Notes: generated by a model not told the origin, from the sequence alone. 64,000 nucleotides of DNA from Hydrangea macrophylla (GCA_033977485.1 CM066983.1:104779080-104843079), one strand, 5' to 3'. Shown: positions 23,639 to 36,527, counted from the first letter of the stretch. Numbers and translations: made by a program.

Positions 23639-25209
23639 GAGAAGGGATCTTGTTGGTAAGGGAGGACCAAGAGAAAAAGGCATTTGGGGGGGGAAAACAT
23701 ATACAAAAAACACTTCCATAACACCCACATTTGAGAAGGAAAAGAGAGAGTTTTGGGAGAGCTTGAAGGAGAGTTTGGATAATCTTCAAAAGAAAACTTT
23801 GAGGATAATTTGGAGGTGATCCTCTAAACCTAGATTATTAGCTTACTCTTTCTTCTCTTGAAATCTTTAAATCTTAGAATATTTCATCATCTTTCTTTGT
23901 TTTAAACTTAGTAGTCTTTTTTGTTCCCAATACTTCTTTTTTTTTTTTGTGTCTATCTTCTTCTCTTAAAGGTCTTGGAGATCTTCAATATCTCTATTGA
24001 TCTCTTGAGCATGATCCTTTGAATCTCATGTAAGCTCATGCTCTACATGGAAGTCAAAACTTGATCATCACTTTATTTCACATAGATAGGACCCAAGTCC
24101 ATATTCATGACTTGGATCCTCTAAACTTGGTGTCTCATGGAATCATTTCCATATTCCTTTGAAAACTACCAAGTATTAGTTGCACCTTCATCTCCAATGA
24201 CCATTAAATGGTAGGAGAATATAGTTTTGAGTCTAAATCCATCTCCATGGTTTAGATTTCCCTATCCTTTAGATTTCATGAAGTCAATCCATGTTTCATT
24301 TGAAATCTATGAAGAACAAAGGTTTGTAGTCTCCCATGGCCATCAAATGGTAGGAGAAATGGTTTGGTTTAAACCCAACTTCATGGTTTAATAGTTGGAG
24401 TTACCAAATAAAAGTTGAACTAGCAAAATAAAAATAGTGAATTCACAAACTGTTTTTGATCAAGGATTTTTAGTTCGAAATCTAACCGTTGAAATTAAGT
24501 GAAACCAACGGGAAAGCATTAATAACACATTACTCTACCACTGTAATTTTTGTTTTGAGGTGGTTTCATGTTTAGAATGGTTTGATCATGGTTTTTGTGA
24601 AGCAATAGCAATCTGTCCAGAATTTCAGAATAGTTTCAGAACAGCAACACTCTTTTGAAATAATTAAATCAGAGTTCTAACAAAGTTTCTATGACCCAAA
24701 ATAATTTTTTCCAAGTAGATTAATGTGTTAGGAAGCCACCCTAAAAAGAACAAAGCAATTCAGATTTTTTTACTATTTTTAATAAATCGTGCAAGAATTC
24801 TGGACAGGAGATTGTAAGATGCTGAGTGATGTCTAGTGTTTTCCATATTCCCGGAGATCTAACCGTTGAAACCTTGATTTTCTTTTTAATTTGGAAACTA
24901 GACTCACAGGGGCATTTTGTGTCCAAAATTCATCAACATCAAACCATAAGAGACGTGCTTTTTATTTTCTTAAAGGTCTGGTTTGCTCTCTGCAATTTTC
25001 AGAGTTTTATGATACACTTGACCAACTTTGGTAATAATGGGTCAAAAGGTTTTTCTATAACTTATGGCTTAAATCATGCTTCAATAATGATTAGTTGAGC
25101 TTAGATTCAAAGTTTAAGAGTATTTCATAGTTTATCCTTGTCCATGTACATATTCATCCATATGGTTTGACACTTGTAATTAAGACTTATTTGCTTTGGA
25201 TTTAATTAA

Positions 25210-25599
25210 GGGTAAATTACCTTTTACCCCCTTGTGGTTTGCCTCTATGGCACTTTGGCCCCCTGTAGTTTGAAATGTAACACATAACCCCCCTGTAGTT
25301 TGCCTCTGTGTCACTTTACCCCCCTGTAGTTTAAAATGTAGCACATAACCCCCTTGTAGTTTGCCTCTGTGGCACTTTACCCCCCTATAGCCAAAACAAA
25401 TTGCTTAAATGACCAATAATTACAGGGGGGTAAAGTGCCACAGAGGCAAACTACAAGGAGGTTATGTGCTACATTTCAAACTACAGGGGATAAAGTGTCA
25501 CAGAGGCAAACTACAGGGGGGTTATGTGTTACATTTCAAACTACAGGGGGCCAAAGTGCCATAGAGGCAAACTACAAGGGGGTAAAAGGTAATTTACCC
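25210..25599. mobile_element. 390-bp long-hairpin TIR element nested in D2
   Basis: Ends GGGTAAATTACC and its inverse, with the perfect 9-bp duplication TTTAATTAA (25201-25209, 25600-25608). The arms (about 25210-25387 and 25418-25599) are almost perfect inverted repeats around a short loop. Each arm is built of three tandem ~60-bp modules alternating TGTAGTTTGCCTCTGTGGCA and TTGAAATGTAACACATAACC. The 9-bp TSD fits a Mutator-like MITE. It is the youngest layer in a three-deep nest (copia, D2, this). Confidence 0.88.
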
Positions 25600-27330
25600 T
25601 TTAATTAATTACATTAGATAGATGTAAGCTAGAAATTTAGGATTGTTATTTCTAACATCGTATTTTGCATATCATGTGGACTAACCCTTTGTTTTGTAGC
25701 GCTATTAAGGTACGATTTCTCGATCCCTCTCTAGTTTATTAAATTTCTTGATTTTATTTGATTTTTGACCTTAATGCGCGACACCTTAGAATTAGGTTTT
25801 GCCTTATGTGTATATGTGATTAGAGACTCTTTTTAGGATTTTCTTTTGTTCGCATGCATTGCACGTTTATTATCGCTGCTGGATCCCGGGTAAGTTCACT
25901 TGTTCTCTATTGCATATCATATCGCTTGTTACCTGAATTATGTGGCTTTTGAATGATATTTTGTCAATTGCAATTTTACACCCTTTGGACATGCTTTTGT
26001 GATGTATATGTATATATGTATTAGTTGAGGGCATGCTTAGATTAATAAATTTGATTAAAAGGATGTTGAGTAGAGGCCTATCGCAAGATAGGATGAGAGA
26101 GGGTGTTTTAGTCCGATGGGCTCCTTCCTCTCTCATTCCATAATCCCCGGACCTAGTTAATCTCTGGTTTCTAAAAGATCAGTTTGCTTTTAAAATGGTT
26201 TCTTAATTTCCCTTTTAAAAATTAAGTGGCGACTCATTTTGTTTTAGAAATTGATTTTGAAAAGCTGTGGGTAAGTCAAAACCTGCGATATCCACAATGG
26301 TGCTTATTTTCCAAGCCCCTCAATGGAGATAATTATTCAACCTGCTGTTGAGCTATGACCATCTCTTTAAACACTAAATCAAAGTTGGGTTTTATAGATG
26401 GTACCATCACAGTGCTGTCTGCCAAGACCAAACCAGACGACCATGCATCTTGGAAATGATATTATCCTATCTTGGATCCTCAATTCACTCACACCGGATC
26501 TTGCCGACAATATTATATATTCAATCACCGCTCGAGAGGTATGGGAAGACCTTTGGGATTGCTTTTCTTAAAGCAATGCCCCTCATGTTTTCCAAATTGA
26601 GAGGGACATCGCTTGCCTCGCTCAGGATCAGATGAGTGTTGCTGCCTAAAGATGAAAGGTTTATGGGATGAACTGGGTTCTTATAATGGTACTGTTTGTT
26701 CTTGTGGGGCTGACCATAGGAGACGCAAATTGATGCAATTTCTCATGGGACTCAATGTGTCATATAGTGCAATCCAAGGCTAGTTACTATTGATGAATTC
26801 GATGCCTGATGTTACGAAGGCCTACTTTTCCATTGCACAAGAAGAGAAGCAGCGAAGCCTGGGCGCTGCACGTGAGTCAACGGAAACCGCAGGCATGACT
26901 TTTCAAAGAGATGAACATGTAGCCATGGCTGTCCGGCCAGGACAAGGTTCTTCTTCTTCTCGTTCCAACTCGTTTAACAAACACAATTACATTTCTCTAA
27001 CTGTGATCAAGACCATCATGTGCGAGAGACATGTTGAAAATTGAATGGGTATCTGTTAGGACACCCAAAACATAAATCCAACAGGTTCAATCAAGGAGGC
27101 AATCATTTTAAGCACACCAATAACAATCAGTCTTCAGCCAATAATGTCAAGGAGGGTCCAACGATGCAGGAGATGTACTCGGTGATGAATGGGCTCTCTG
27201 ATTTGCAATTCGAGCAAATATTATCTATCATGAATGGTAAAGGAACATCACAATCCGCCAACCCTAAGGCTAATGCTGCTGGCACTTCTTCAGGTTTGGC
27301 ACAAGAACCGTTATGCCTCCATCGATTAAT

Positions 27331-30300
27331 TATCGATAGTGGTGCAACTGATCACATTACTTCATCTCCCACTCTACTTGTTAATAGTGGTAAGAACACC
27401 TTTTTACCACCAGTAATTTTGCTAAGTGGAGAACAAGCTTTAATTGCATCTACTGTGACTTTACCATTGAATTCAATTATCTCTTTGAAAAATGTGCTTG
27501 GTGTACCATCTTTTAAGGTGGACTTGATATCTGTAAGTCGAGTCATAAGGGGTCTCATTGTTCCATAACTTTTTTTCCTTATTGTTGTCTTTTGTAGGAC
27601 TTGACGATGAGGACGACGATTGGTTTGGGTAAACAACGATACGGACTTTATTACTTGGTTGCGTAGGCATCGGAGAAACCAAAACCTAAAATCCAAACCT
27701 CAGCAGCAGTTGCTTCATCTTGTACCCAAGCCATTTCCTCCACCGACTTGTGGCATCATCGATTGGGGCATTTGTCTTCTTCTAGATTAGATTATATGCT
27801 CAAAAATGTGTTAAATTTCAATTTTTATTCAAATAATCCTTGTGGTGTTTGTGCCTTTGCAAAACAAAGTAGACTTCCATTTTCCGTTAGCTCAATTACA
27901 TTTGTTAGACCTTTTGAATTAATTCATTGTGACATTTGGGGCCTTACAGAATTGCTTCTCTTTCTGGTGCTAAATATTTTTTGAGCATTGTAGATGACTA
28001 TTCTAGATTTACATGGGTGTTTTTTATGCAATACAAGAGTGCAACACAACATTTCCTTGCCAACTTTTTTTCTTTTGCCCGAACACAATTTAATGCCTCT
28101 ATAGCTAATCTTCAAGTTGATAATGGAAGGGAATTCTCTTCTATGATGGATTTTTATCACAAAAATGACATAACCTTTTAACATTCCTGCGCTGATATGC
28201 CTCAACAAAATGGGGCTGTAGAATGCAAACATCGCCATATCCTTGAGTCAGCCCAAGCCCTTCGCTTTCAAGCCAATCTCCCTTTGCGGTTTTGGGCAGA
28301 ATGTGTCCTCACTGCTGTCCATCTCATTTATCATTTGCCTACACCACTCATTTCTCGGTAAACCCCTTTTGAACGGCTTTATGGCAAGGTCCCTTCTTAT
28401 TCTCGTCTTAAGGTTTTCAGGTGTCTTGTATATGTTACTGATGTGTATATTCCACATAAATTCACTCCTCGTGCCAAGCGTTGTATTTTTCTTAGTTACC
28501 CGGTCGGTCAGAAAGCTTACAAGCTCTATGATCTTACCACCCTTAAAGTCTTTACTAGTCGTGATGTTGTCACTTCCCTAAATTTAGCACCCGTTCTTCC
28601 TCGTTATGTGCTTGACCCTTTCCCTTCGGAATCTTTTTTAACCATCCAGCCCACACCAGTACTAGAACCGGTCCAGCCCACACTGAACCCAATCCAGCTT
28701 GCGGTTCCTCATTCTGGGTCTTCAGAACCACTTTCTCCTTTAGGTTCAGTTTAGCCCACTCCTACAGCCCTCTCCAACTAGTCCTCCTCCCGCACCAACA
28801 TTATGTCACTTTCAATGTCCTCTTATTCCTCCTCCGGCTCTACATGATTATGTTTGCAACCAAGTGACGTCTCCCAAACCATTGCTGCCTTCGTCGTCTG
28901 GTCCATAAAAAGGTATGTGGTATCCTCTTTGTAACTTTTTTTCTTATCATCGTTGCTCCCCACAACACCGTTCCTTTGTTGCTACTATCAATCAGGATGT
29001 TCAACCTTCATCTTACATCGAAGCAGCTTCTTATGCCCATTGGCAAGCAACGATGCAATCTGAATTGGCAGCTCTAGAGGCTAATAACACTTGGTCTCTC
29101 ACTTTTTTTTCCTCCTGGAAAAAAGCCCATTGGTTGTCATTGTGTTTATAAAATCAAACGTCACTCGATTGGAACCCTTGAGCATTAGAAAGCTCGCTTG
29201 GTGGCGAAAGGTTACACACAACTAGAGGGTATCGATTATCATGACACTTTTTCTCTCACTACTAAAATGATTATTGTTCATTGTTTACTGGTTCTCGCAG
29301 CTGCCCAGAATTGGTCTCTTCACCAGCTCGATTTCAATAATGTTTTCCTTCATGGTGATCTCCTGGTCTTCAGCGATAGGGGGGTGAACCTAGTGTGTCG
29401 CCTTAACAAATTGTTATATGGTCTAAAGCAAGCTTCTCGTCAATGGTTTGCCAAGTTTTTTACAGTGATCCAAGATGCCAGATTCGTTCAATCCAAAGCG
29501 GATTACTCGTTATTCACATGTCGAAAAGGTAAAACCTTTACAGCTTTGTTGATATATATGGATGATATTCTCATTACAGGTAATGATCTCACTACTATAT
29601 CTACTCTCAAGCAATTTCTACATAGCCATTTCCGGATTAAAGATTTGGGTGATTTGAAGTATTGTTTAGGCATTGAAGTCTCTCAATCAAAGAGAGGTAT
29701 TTCCATCTCACAATGATAATACAATTTGGGAATTCTAAAAGATGGTGGATTTTTGGTTGCTAAACCTATGAACTTTCCCATGGAGCAAAACATAAAGCTC
29801 TTGGATGAAGGTGAATTGCTTAGAGATCCATCTCAATATAGGCATCTTATGGGACGACTAATTTATTTGACCATTACCCGGTCAGATATCACTTATTCGG
29901 TACATGTTTAAGCAAATTCATGCATGCACCATGCAAACCACATATGGAAGCTGCCTTATGTGTGTTGCATTTTTTGAAAAGTAGCCCAGGATAGGGTTTA
30001 TTTTTCCCTTCTCACAATGATTTATCTTTGCGAGCTTTTTCTGATTCGGATTGGGCTGGTTGCCCAATGTCTCGTAAATCCACTACGAGGTATTGTGTTT
30101 TTTTGGGATCTTCTCTTGTTTCTTAGCGGACGAAGAGACAGAAAACCATGCCTCTCTCCTCGGCAGAAGTCGAATATAGGGCCATGATAAACACAAGCTG
30201 TGAATTATTTTGGTTATGCTCATTGTTGAAAGATTTGCGAATATTGCATCCGAAACCGGCATTGTTATATTGTGATAACAAAACAGCCTTGCACATAGCA

Positions 30301-30480
30301 GCTAATCCCATTTTTCATGAAAGAACCAGATACATAGAGATGGAGTGCCAATTTACTCGGGACAAAATACAAGAAGGTTCGGTTGTAACCAAGTATGTTG
30401 CTTCAACAGATTAGCTTGCAGATGTGTTCACTAAGCCATTGGGAAAGGAAGCTTTCTCTACCATGGTACGCAAGTTGTGA
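27331..30480 (+). pseudogene. pol: Copia pol: protease, integrase, reverse transcriptase, RNase H (broken)
   Basis: Protease LIIDSGATDHI (catalytic Asp near 27335). GAG-pre-integrase WHHRLGHLSS with CGVCAFAKQ (27748-27870). Integrase core with HCDIWG (~27928), VDNGREF (~28119) and Glu near 28220. Reverse transcriptase has WQATMQSELAAL (~29040), VAKGYTQLEGIDY (~29200), LLYGLKQASRQW (~29411) and the catalytic YMDDILITGND (~29555). RNase H includes DNKTALHIAANP and SSAEVEYRAM (30150-30310). At least eight frame breaks and stops occur, for example at 27566, 28180, 28752, 29714 and 29910. All domains are recognisable in copia order. Confidence 0.92.
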
Positions 30481-30505
30481 GTTCTTGACATTCACTATCT
30501 CCAAC

Positions 30506-30516
30506 TTGAGGGGGAG
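30506..30516 (+). other. Polypurine tract, copia element
   Basis: TTGAGGGGGAG immediately precedes the 3' LTR, the standard copia plus-strand primer motif. Confidence 0.85.
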
Positions 30517-30757
30517 TGCTGAGAAGATCAATGGTATCCCAATAATTATGGGATATATTAGGAAACAAGATATGTATTCGGATAGATTAGATAACAAATT
30601 TGTATTGTATCAGAGGTAAAGGATTTGAATTTCCATTTGTACGTATTTTAGATTCCTAGAATAGCTTAGCACAATTATAGGAAAACTCTTGTATAAAGCT
30701 TCATTCTTTGATTCAATGAAATCATTCAATTCAAAATATTTTCTACATTATTTTACA
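30517..30757 (+). repeat. Copia 3' LTR
   Basis: Starts TGCTGAGAAGATCAATGG and ends ATTATTTTACA, followed by CTTAG. It differs from the 5' LTR by scattered substitutions and small indels (for example an extra GTACGT near 30640), indicating an old insertion. Confidence 0.9.
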
Positions 30758-30898
30758 CTTAGTGAACAACAATGGACGGATGTCATACACAACTGTTTGT
30801 AGTATTCTAGGGGAGACTTTAGCTGACTAGGGTTTCAATATCTCACTTATAAGAGATGTAGAAATTGGGTGTAAAGGATGTCAAAACTGGATCCCTTG

Positions 30899-32936
30899 TG
30901 TTACAACCCGGTCCTACAATAGCAGGATCGAAGCTCGTGGCACGCCACCGAGACTAAGCCAATTCATTAACGTTCCCAAAAAAATTATTTTAAGAACACA
31001 CGCAGCGGAAGGAAAACAAAACATTTTGAAGAGCAGCAGTCCAGTCGACTACACCTTAGGCCAGTCGACTGATACTGGTCTAGCAGAAAGTTTGAATTTA
31101 GAACATAATCCAGTCGACTGTTTTCTATGTCCAGTCGACTGGGGCTTCAAATTTTCAGTCGACTGGTACAGTCTGGTAGACTGAAGTCCAGCTTAGACAA
31201 AAATATATCTGATTTGAAAACATGACCTAGTCAACTGGGTCGAGACTGACTTTCTATAAAAGAATGCAGTGAGTTGCTGGAAAAGAGGCTCCAATCAACT
31301 GTTTTCTCAACCAGTCGACTGGTTTATGGCAGCAACACATTCTGCAGAAGTTTAAAAGCTTTATGAAAATCTCCAGTGACCAATTACACATTCCACACCC
31401 ATTCCAAAGTGATCCTAACTGTATCATAACATTACTAAAACATAATTACAATATGTTACTATCTATTACAACATCTCGAATCAAATCTACGATTCTAAGT
31501 TAAACATAGTCATAAGTCATTAATCCTTATTACAGCGTCGCAAATCAAAACTACAAGATAGGCATGATAAGTCGCCTTCTACCAGAGCTCCCAAACCCAC
31601 GTGCTCACTTCTGCAACTCCTCGCCGGCATTAACACCTAAAATGGTTATTTGAATAACCACACATATTTCGATTTGTTTAAGCTAACACTTAGTGAATAA
31701 AGCAACAAATGCACCTGAATGATAAACATGCTCATATTCACATCTCTACATTTCATACTAGTCTCCGAAGACTCACGTGTACGTTCCATACTCCTAATCC
31801 TCGAATCCTCGCCAATAAGTCCACGCGAAAAGGTAAGACCCACATTTCTTTTCTTCAATCGTACGACCTTAATGCCTATATCGGCTCCACAAGATGGCTT
31901 AGTAACCACGTGCTCCTTTGACCTAAATAACAACTCAACATGCTCAATTTACATGCCACCATGCTCTCGGTAATTAAAAAATTTCACGTGCTATTGGGCA
32001 TACTTATCAATATAATCGCCCAATATGAACTACACAATATATATCTATACTAACACATGCTTTTCATATCACAACATGAATACATGTCAAGAAATCATTC
32101 CAATAACATAGTTGAATCACTCACCTCTGAATAATGCTCTTATAATTCAATCCAAAGAAAACATGTGCACAAAGAACGTGCAGAAGTCCGTCTAGTACAA
32201 TTCCTATGGATCAAAAGTCCAATTATTGACTTTTATGAAAAATTCTAGAAAACAACTTTTCGAGAAACTTATCCAAACATGGCCTAATAGGTATCAAAAT
32301 GACGGCCTTACCTCAAGGAGTTCGAATACGAAATCTGGTGAAAAACAAGCGAACGAAGGAGCGTCATTTGGCGTCGAGAAACTCTAAGCAACTAAAATCT
32401 CCATTTTGGCCTCCTCTTGAGTTATAGGTTAGAAGTTATAAAATATCAAGATTTATCTCTATCTAAATATAAGCAACATTTTTCAAAATTGTGTTTACCT
32501 CCCCATGAGTTTCAAAACTCCTAATTAGTCTCTGAAACTTTCTACACAGCTAATTCATAGCTTTACAAGCAGAACCTCAAAATTATAAAAGTTTTCACGT
32601 AAGTTTCGTTTGGTTTCTAAAACACAAGTTTCTACATGACTTTTCCAAAGTTGCTAATTAGCCTATCAAATTAATAGCATGTTAATTCGTCCTCTCCAGG
32701 ATGCTAAAATTAACAACAGAAACATATTCTAAACCAAAAAATAATACAGATAGTGAAATACACAGGTAAACATTTATTTTCAAATAAACATTTAAGGTAT
32801 TCCACAACAAACGTCTTATACTCGAAGAGACTTCACAACATCCAAGCACTCATTCAACACAGTCTCAAAGGGTTCTCTTACACAGACACCCAAATTGACT
32901 CGTGAGTTAATACTCACTCACACATGCCAAAATGTC
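30899..32936 (-). repeat. Minus-strand gypsy LTR related to gypsy A, truncated
   Basis: Read on the minus strand, it ends CCGGGTTGTAACA and contains the same blocks as the gypsy A LTRs, including CTCGGTGGCGTGCCACG and the segment missing from the gypsy A 5' LTR (31680-31800). The first ~80 bases of the LTR are missing: similarity stops near 32936, where a tandem-repeat unit starts. No internal domains flank it, so it is a solo or truncated LTR. Confidence 0.82.
31041..31321. promoter_or_regulatory. CAGTCGACTG palindrome array in the 31-kb LTR
   Basis: Palindromes CAGTCGACTG or close variants are centred near 31046, 31066, 31115, 31136, 31160, 31176 (gapped), 31232, 31296 and 31316. The clearest spacings are 20, 49, 21, 24 and 20 bp. 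The array occupies the position of the CGACCGGTCG array in the related gypsy A LTR but uses a different palindrome. Confidence 0.7.
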
Positions 32937-33190
32937 AACAAGACAGTTCCCATCTACTTAATTTTAATTAATTGACTTTGTTGTTTCCAAAAATAAAAAA
33001 TAAAAAAATGCTATATATACACGTATTCGTGTTTATAGAATTAAGGTTTAGAGTACATCTTCTAGCAATATTTTAGAGTGCATCTTCTAGTAATATTATA
33101 CTAATTACTATGTGTATACATATGTATACGTGTGTGTTATGTGTATCCTGTTCTAATAATTGTTTTTCTAAATTGAAGAGAAATTTCAGA

Positions 33191-35316
33191 GAGCATTTTT
33201 GTTCACCTAATTTTGGTTCATTATTACTCAATTAGGTTGTCATTGGATGAATTTTAGTAATCTAATATATATATATATATATATATATGAAAACAAATGA
33301 TTTTGGTTTTGCCACCACAGCGCCACATGTAATTTTTTTGTAAAATATCTTTCTTTCTTTTTTCGTTCAATATTTGAAATTGAATAAATAGAAATTAATG
33401 CTAATTAAATCTAATCTGAACTAATTAATTGTCATATTCTCTCTCCACCAATCATAGTTTCACTTATTAGATATAAAAACAATAAGTGTCTTTGATTTAT
33501 AAGGTTGAATTTAAATTATGTAGGTATCCATGGAAGGGTATGATAAATTATCTATGTATAATTTTTATAATAATATGTGTCTTTGGTGTTTATGTAGCTA
33601 TGTTTAGCTAGCATTATTATGATATTTTTAGGAAAAGTCTAGCTTCATTTTGCCGATGATTGGGAGTGCTCATTTGATTTCACTCTAAAGCCTTTTATTG
33701 AGCATCATTTTAGCATTAAAAAATATGCACCACGCTTTGTAATTTGCACATACTAAAAAAGGATTGAAAAAACAAAATAAGTAATTTTTATTCTTCCAAG
33801 TTAAAAAAATTTGATTGACATGTAAAAAATAATAAAACCATGCTTCTCAAATTTTGTATCCCATATGTGATTCCAATAATGTGATAGTGAGATCACTACC
33901 ACATATATTGTAAACCACATTTAGGATATAAATTTTCAAAACATATCTAATATATTACAAATATTTATAACTAATCTAATATATCTAATATATGAAAGCA
34001 AAAGCTTTCGCTTCTGCCGTGTGGTATTCCTAAAAGTTTTTAATATTTTAAATTAAATAACTACTATAAAAGATAAATATAAGACTATAATTTATCAATT
34101 AAATGTTCCAACATGTAACCCATATATTGCTTTAAATTATAATTATTTCAATTAAATGATTCAACATATAACCGATATATGAGTTCTATGGACAAGAATA
34201 TATCAAATTTGATGAATTCAAATTTGAAATAAAGATATTTGTTGGATAAGATTATATCATATATATATGAGAAAGTCAATTTTTTTAAACAAATCTTTAT
34301 ATTTGATTTGTATTTAAAGATGAATAGTATACAATTTTTTTAGCCAACCTTTACCCAGATCTACTCCGATCTTTATCTATGGAAATCTCACGTACCATCT
34401 AATTGACACAGAACATGAATTGACGTTGGTTCCTAAATAGGAGAAAACAACAATGGTGAGCAAAGTCTACTTTAACACATCTTCACCATTTCGATTGTCA
34501 CCTATTTATGCTATTTTCCATTATCACCTATTTATGTTTCTAATATGATGATACTTGCCCAAGATTAATAGCTTTCTCTTTGTATGCAAAATTGTAGAAT
34601 TTAATTGACAAATAATCCAATGTATTTTATGATTATTAATTACTGTTAAAATTGTTATATTTCGAAGATTGATAATGATATGGGTAAACATCTTGATGTC
34701 CATATTTTATGAAGCTATGATCTAAGGGTATATCTCTTGCAGAAAATTCATATTAATTGATGTGCTTATTGGATTGATTTAGCAAATTTTTATATTTTCT
34801 TCGAATTTGCGCACATTGGATGTTTTGAAATATTTGTGACTTAAGATTCAAAGAAATTGCTTATGATCATTCGTGTTGCACATGATCATTGGTAGCTTAC
34901 TTATGATTATTTGTAACTTTAGACCAAAACTATATGTTGATAAAAAAAAAAGGAAAAAAAGAAAAGGATTAACAAAAATCGGCTTAACATTAAGTATGAA
35001 TGATCATTTATTATGTATATTATTTATCAACTGTTTTAATTATAAAAATTGGAATCTCACTAAAAATTAAAATCCAAGTTAATTTTGCTTAATCATATTT
35101 GTTTTCTAACAACTCTATATTTTGTATGTTAAATTATTCATTTTACTTTACAAAATAAATTAAATCATGGGTATACTCTCCTGTGCATAGCACGGGTCCA
35201 AATGCTAGTTATGTTAATAGTACAGAGGTAAAATGGGAATGAAATTGGACACATGTCACCCAGTGAAAGTCTTGGTGAGTAATGATGAACCAAAAATGAG
35301 TGAACAAAAATGCTTT
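33191..35316. mobile_element. M5 MITE copy split by a Helitron
   Basis: The left part (AGCATTTTTGTTCACCTAAT onward, to 33260) and right part (35209 to TGAACAAAAATGCT at 35314) are inverted repeats of each other. They rejoin to a ~180-bp MITE like those at 21298-21485 and 36528-36662. The gap is the Helitron 33261-35208. Confidence 0.7.
33261..35208 (+). mobile_element. Non-autonomous Helitron inserted in an M5 MITE
   Basis: Begins TCTAATATAT...ATGAAAAC after an A (33260) and ends CTAG before a T (35209), the rolling-circle Helitron signature. A GC hairpin (CTGTGCATAGCACGGG) lies about 8 bases before CTAG. Removing it restores TTTAGTAATTATGTTAATAG, which occurs uninterrupted in the related MITE at 21370. 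No Rep/helicase frame is present. A second 5'-like terminus TCTAATATATGAAAGC at 33984 suggests a composite origin. Confidence 0.82.
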
Positions 35317-35483
35317 CGAAATTTTACAGGCCATTAAGAATAAAAATAAATTAAAAACCCTAATGACACATTAGAAAATGCATCTTACTTGATTAGTACA
35401 GACTGAATGACTTTGTCAACTAGACGACTTAATTTTAATTAATTGACTTCGTTGTTTCCAAAAAATTAAAATAAAAAAAATGC

Positions 35484-35530
<47 letters not shown>

Positions 35531-35531
35531 T

Positions 35532-35697
35532 GAATAATATTTAGGGTACTAACAAAATCCACTAACACTTACACCCACACTCTATCTCTCTCCTAGTGGC
35601 ACTGTGGGGTCCGCAGTGCACCCAAAGTGCCACTAGGAGAGAGAGAGAGTGTGGGTGTGAGTGTTAGTGGAATTTGTTAGTGCCCCTAGCATTGTTG
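35532..35697. mobile_element. Hairpin MITE, 9-bp TSD (family M1, copy 2)
   Basis: Same TIR and arms as 660-792, with an intact loop (TGTGGGGTCCGCAG) lost from copy 1. The perfect 9-bp duplication ATATTTATT sits at 35523-35531 and 35698-35706. Confidence 0.88.
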
Positions 35698-35737
35698 ATA
35701 TTTATTTATGTATTCGATCGTGTTTACAGAATCAAGG

Positions 35738-36406
35738 TGAGTGATGTCAAACGGAGCGAATTGGCCCGTCCCAACTCGCCAATTGACGGGTGACAACTCC
35801 CCCCCCCCCCCCCCCCCCGTGGACAAATCCAGCTCGTGACTCAATTTATTGGGTATGAGTTCAAGTCGAATTCCACTTATGCGCGCCCACAACTCGCTCC
35901 GTGACCCAGCTCGCTTAACCCGTCAATCCACTCGCCCACCTTGCAAACCCAACTCGTCTCACAACCCAACCCATCCTCGCCTCGCCAATCCACGAGCCAG
36001 CTCGCCTAAACCCGCCTGAATCCGTCCGTTCAACTCCCCTGTGTGTGTGTGTATATATATATACATATATAATATAGAGAGAGCCTAGAAAAGAAAAGAA
36101 CATATTTCTATTTAAACTAAAATCATTTATTTATTTTTAAAAAAATATATTTTAGATCAAACCGTGGGCAACTCGTGGGTCAATTCGCCAACCAACTCAT
36201 GAATTAATCGCCCCACCCCACCCCGCCTTGTCCCGTAGACCCACGAATTAGTGGGCTGAGTCGAGTCACCTTATTTCTCTTACCGATTCAACTCACTCCG
36301 CCCCGTTTATCTCACTGACCCGCCCCGTACCTCGCCAAAATTCATCCAACTCATCAAGGTGGCGTGGCCGGCCGGGCCGGGGCAGAATGCCCAGTTTGAC
36401 ACCTCT
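35738..36406. mobile_element. hAT-like non-autonomous element with poly-C tract
   Basis: The ends TGAGTGATGTCAAAC and, on the minus strand, AGAGGTGTCAAACTGGGC are inverted. Flanks AATCAAGG and AATTAAGG (35730-35737, 36407-36414) form a near-perfect 8-bp duplication, as for hAT. The interior is full of AACTCG/CTCGCC subrepeats and a run of 20 C (35799-35818). No transposase. It lies inside unit 2 of the tandem array. Confidence 0.75.
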
Positions 36407-36527
36407 AATTAAGGTTTAGAGTGCATCTTCTAGTAATAGACTACACATGTACTTGTGTATACGTGTGTGTTAGAGTATCATGTTCTGATAAGTTTTTTTT
36501 TTTCCTAAATTGAAGAGAAATTCCATA

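Larger units (their letters stand above)
23161..26296 (+). mobile_element. D2: 3.14-kb solo-LTR-like unit nested in copia gag
   Basis: Runs from TGTAGACACCCC to GATATCCACA with the 5-bp duplication ATGGT (23156-23160, 26297-26301). Same family as D1 but in plus orientation. Both begin TGTAGACACCCC(A)ATTTT and share the 3' tract with GAGGGTGTTTTAGTC, GGCTCCTTCCTCTCTC and AAGTGGCGACTC. No gag/pol motif is present. It contains a later 390-bp fold-back insertion, so the original unit was about 2.74 kb. Solo LTR is preferred; a LARD cannot be excluded. Confidence 0.85.
23075..27330 (+). pseudogene. gag: Copia gag, split by D2 and degraded
   Basis: Starts at ATG 23075 (MVTDPPTDGGKHDAANPYFL), typical of plant copia Gag, and is cut at 23160 by D2. 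After 26297 it resumes with the UBN2/gag-like stretch: KVGFIDGTI near 26380, a DDHASWK segment, then out of frame SSNAPHVF and LACLAQDQ, and a KGLWDELGS-like stretch near 26660. The zinc knuckle near 27020 is unrecognisable apart from isolated Cys/His. Frame changes are frequent. It encoded the nucleocapsid precursor. Confidence 0.85.
22763..30757 (+). mobile_element. Ty1/copia LTR retrotransposon, decayed, with D2 nested in gag
   Basis: Bounded by the 5-bp duplication CTTAG (22758-22762, 30758-30762). LTRs are 230 and 241 bp, a normal copia size. Domain order is gag, protease, integrase, reverse transcriptase, RNase H, which defines copia. Without the 3.14-kb D2 insertion the element is about 4.85 kb, full length for the family. 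Many frameshifts and stops make it non-autonomous. Confidence 0.93.

Noticed and set aside
23202..23728. Overlapping 144- and 133-residue frames on opposite strands
   Set aside because: They lie in the D2 LTR upstream of and across its TATA box and GC palindrome array, have no domain, and do not align with D1 as protein.
31041..31321. CRISPR-like series of short repeats with spacers
   Set aside because: The repeats are 10-bp palindromes with 10-14 or ~40 bp spacers inside an LTR of a plant genome, with no cas genes and no leader.
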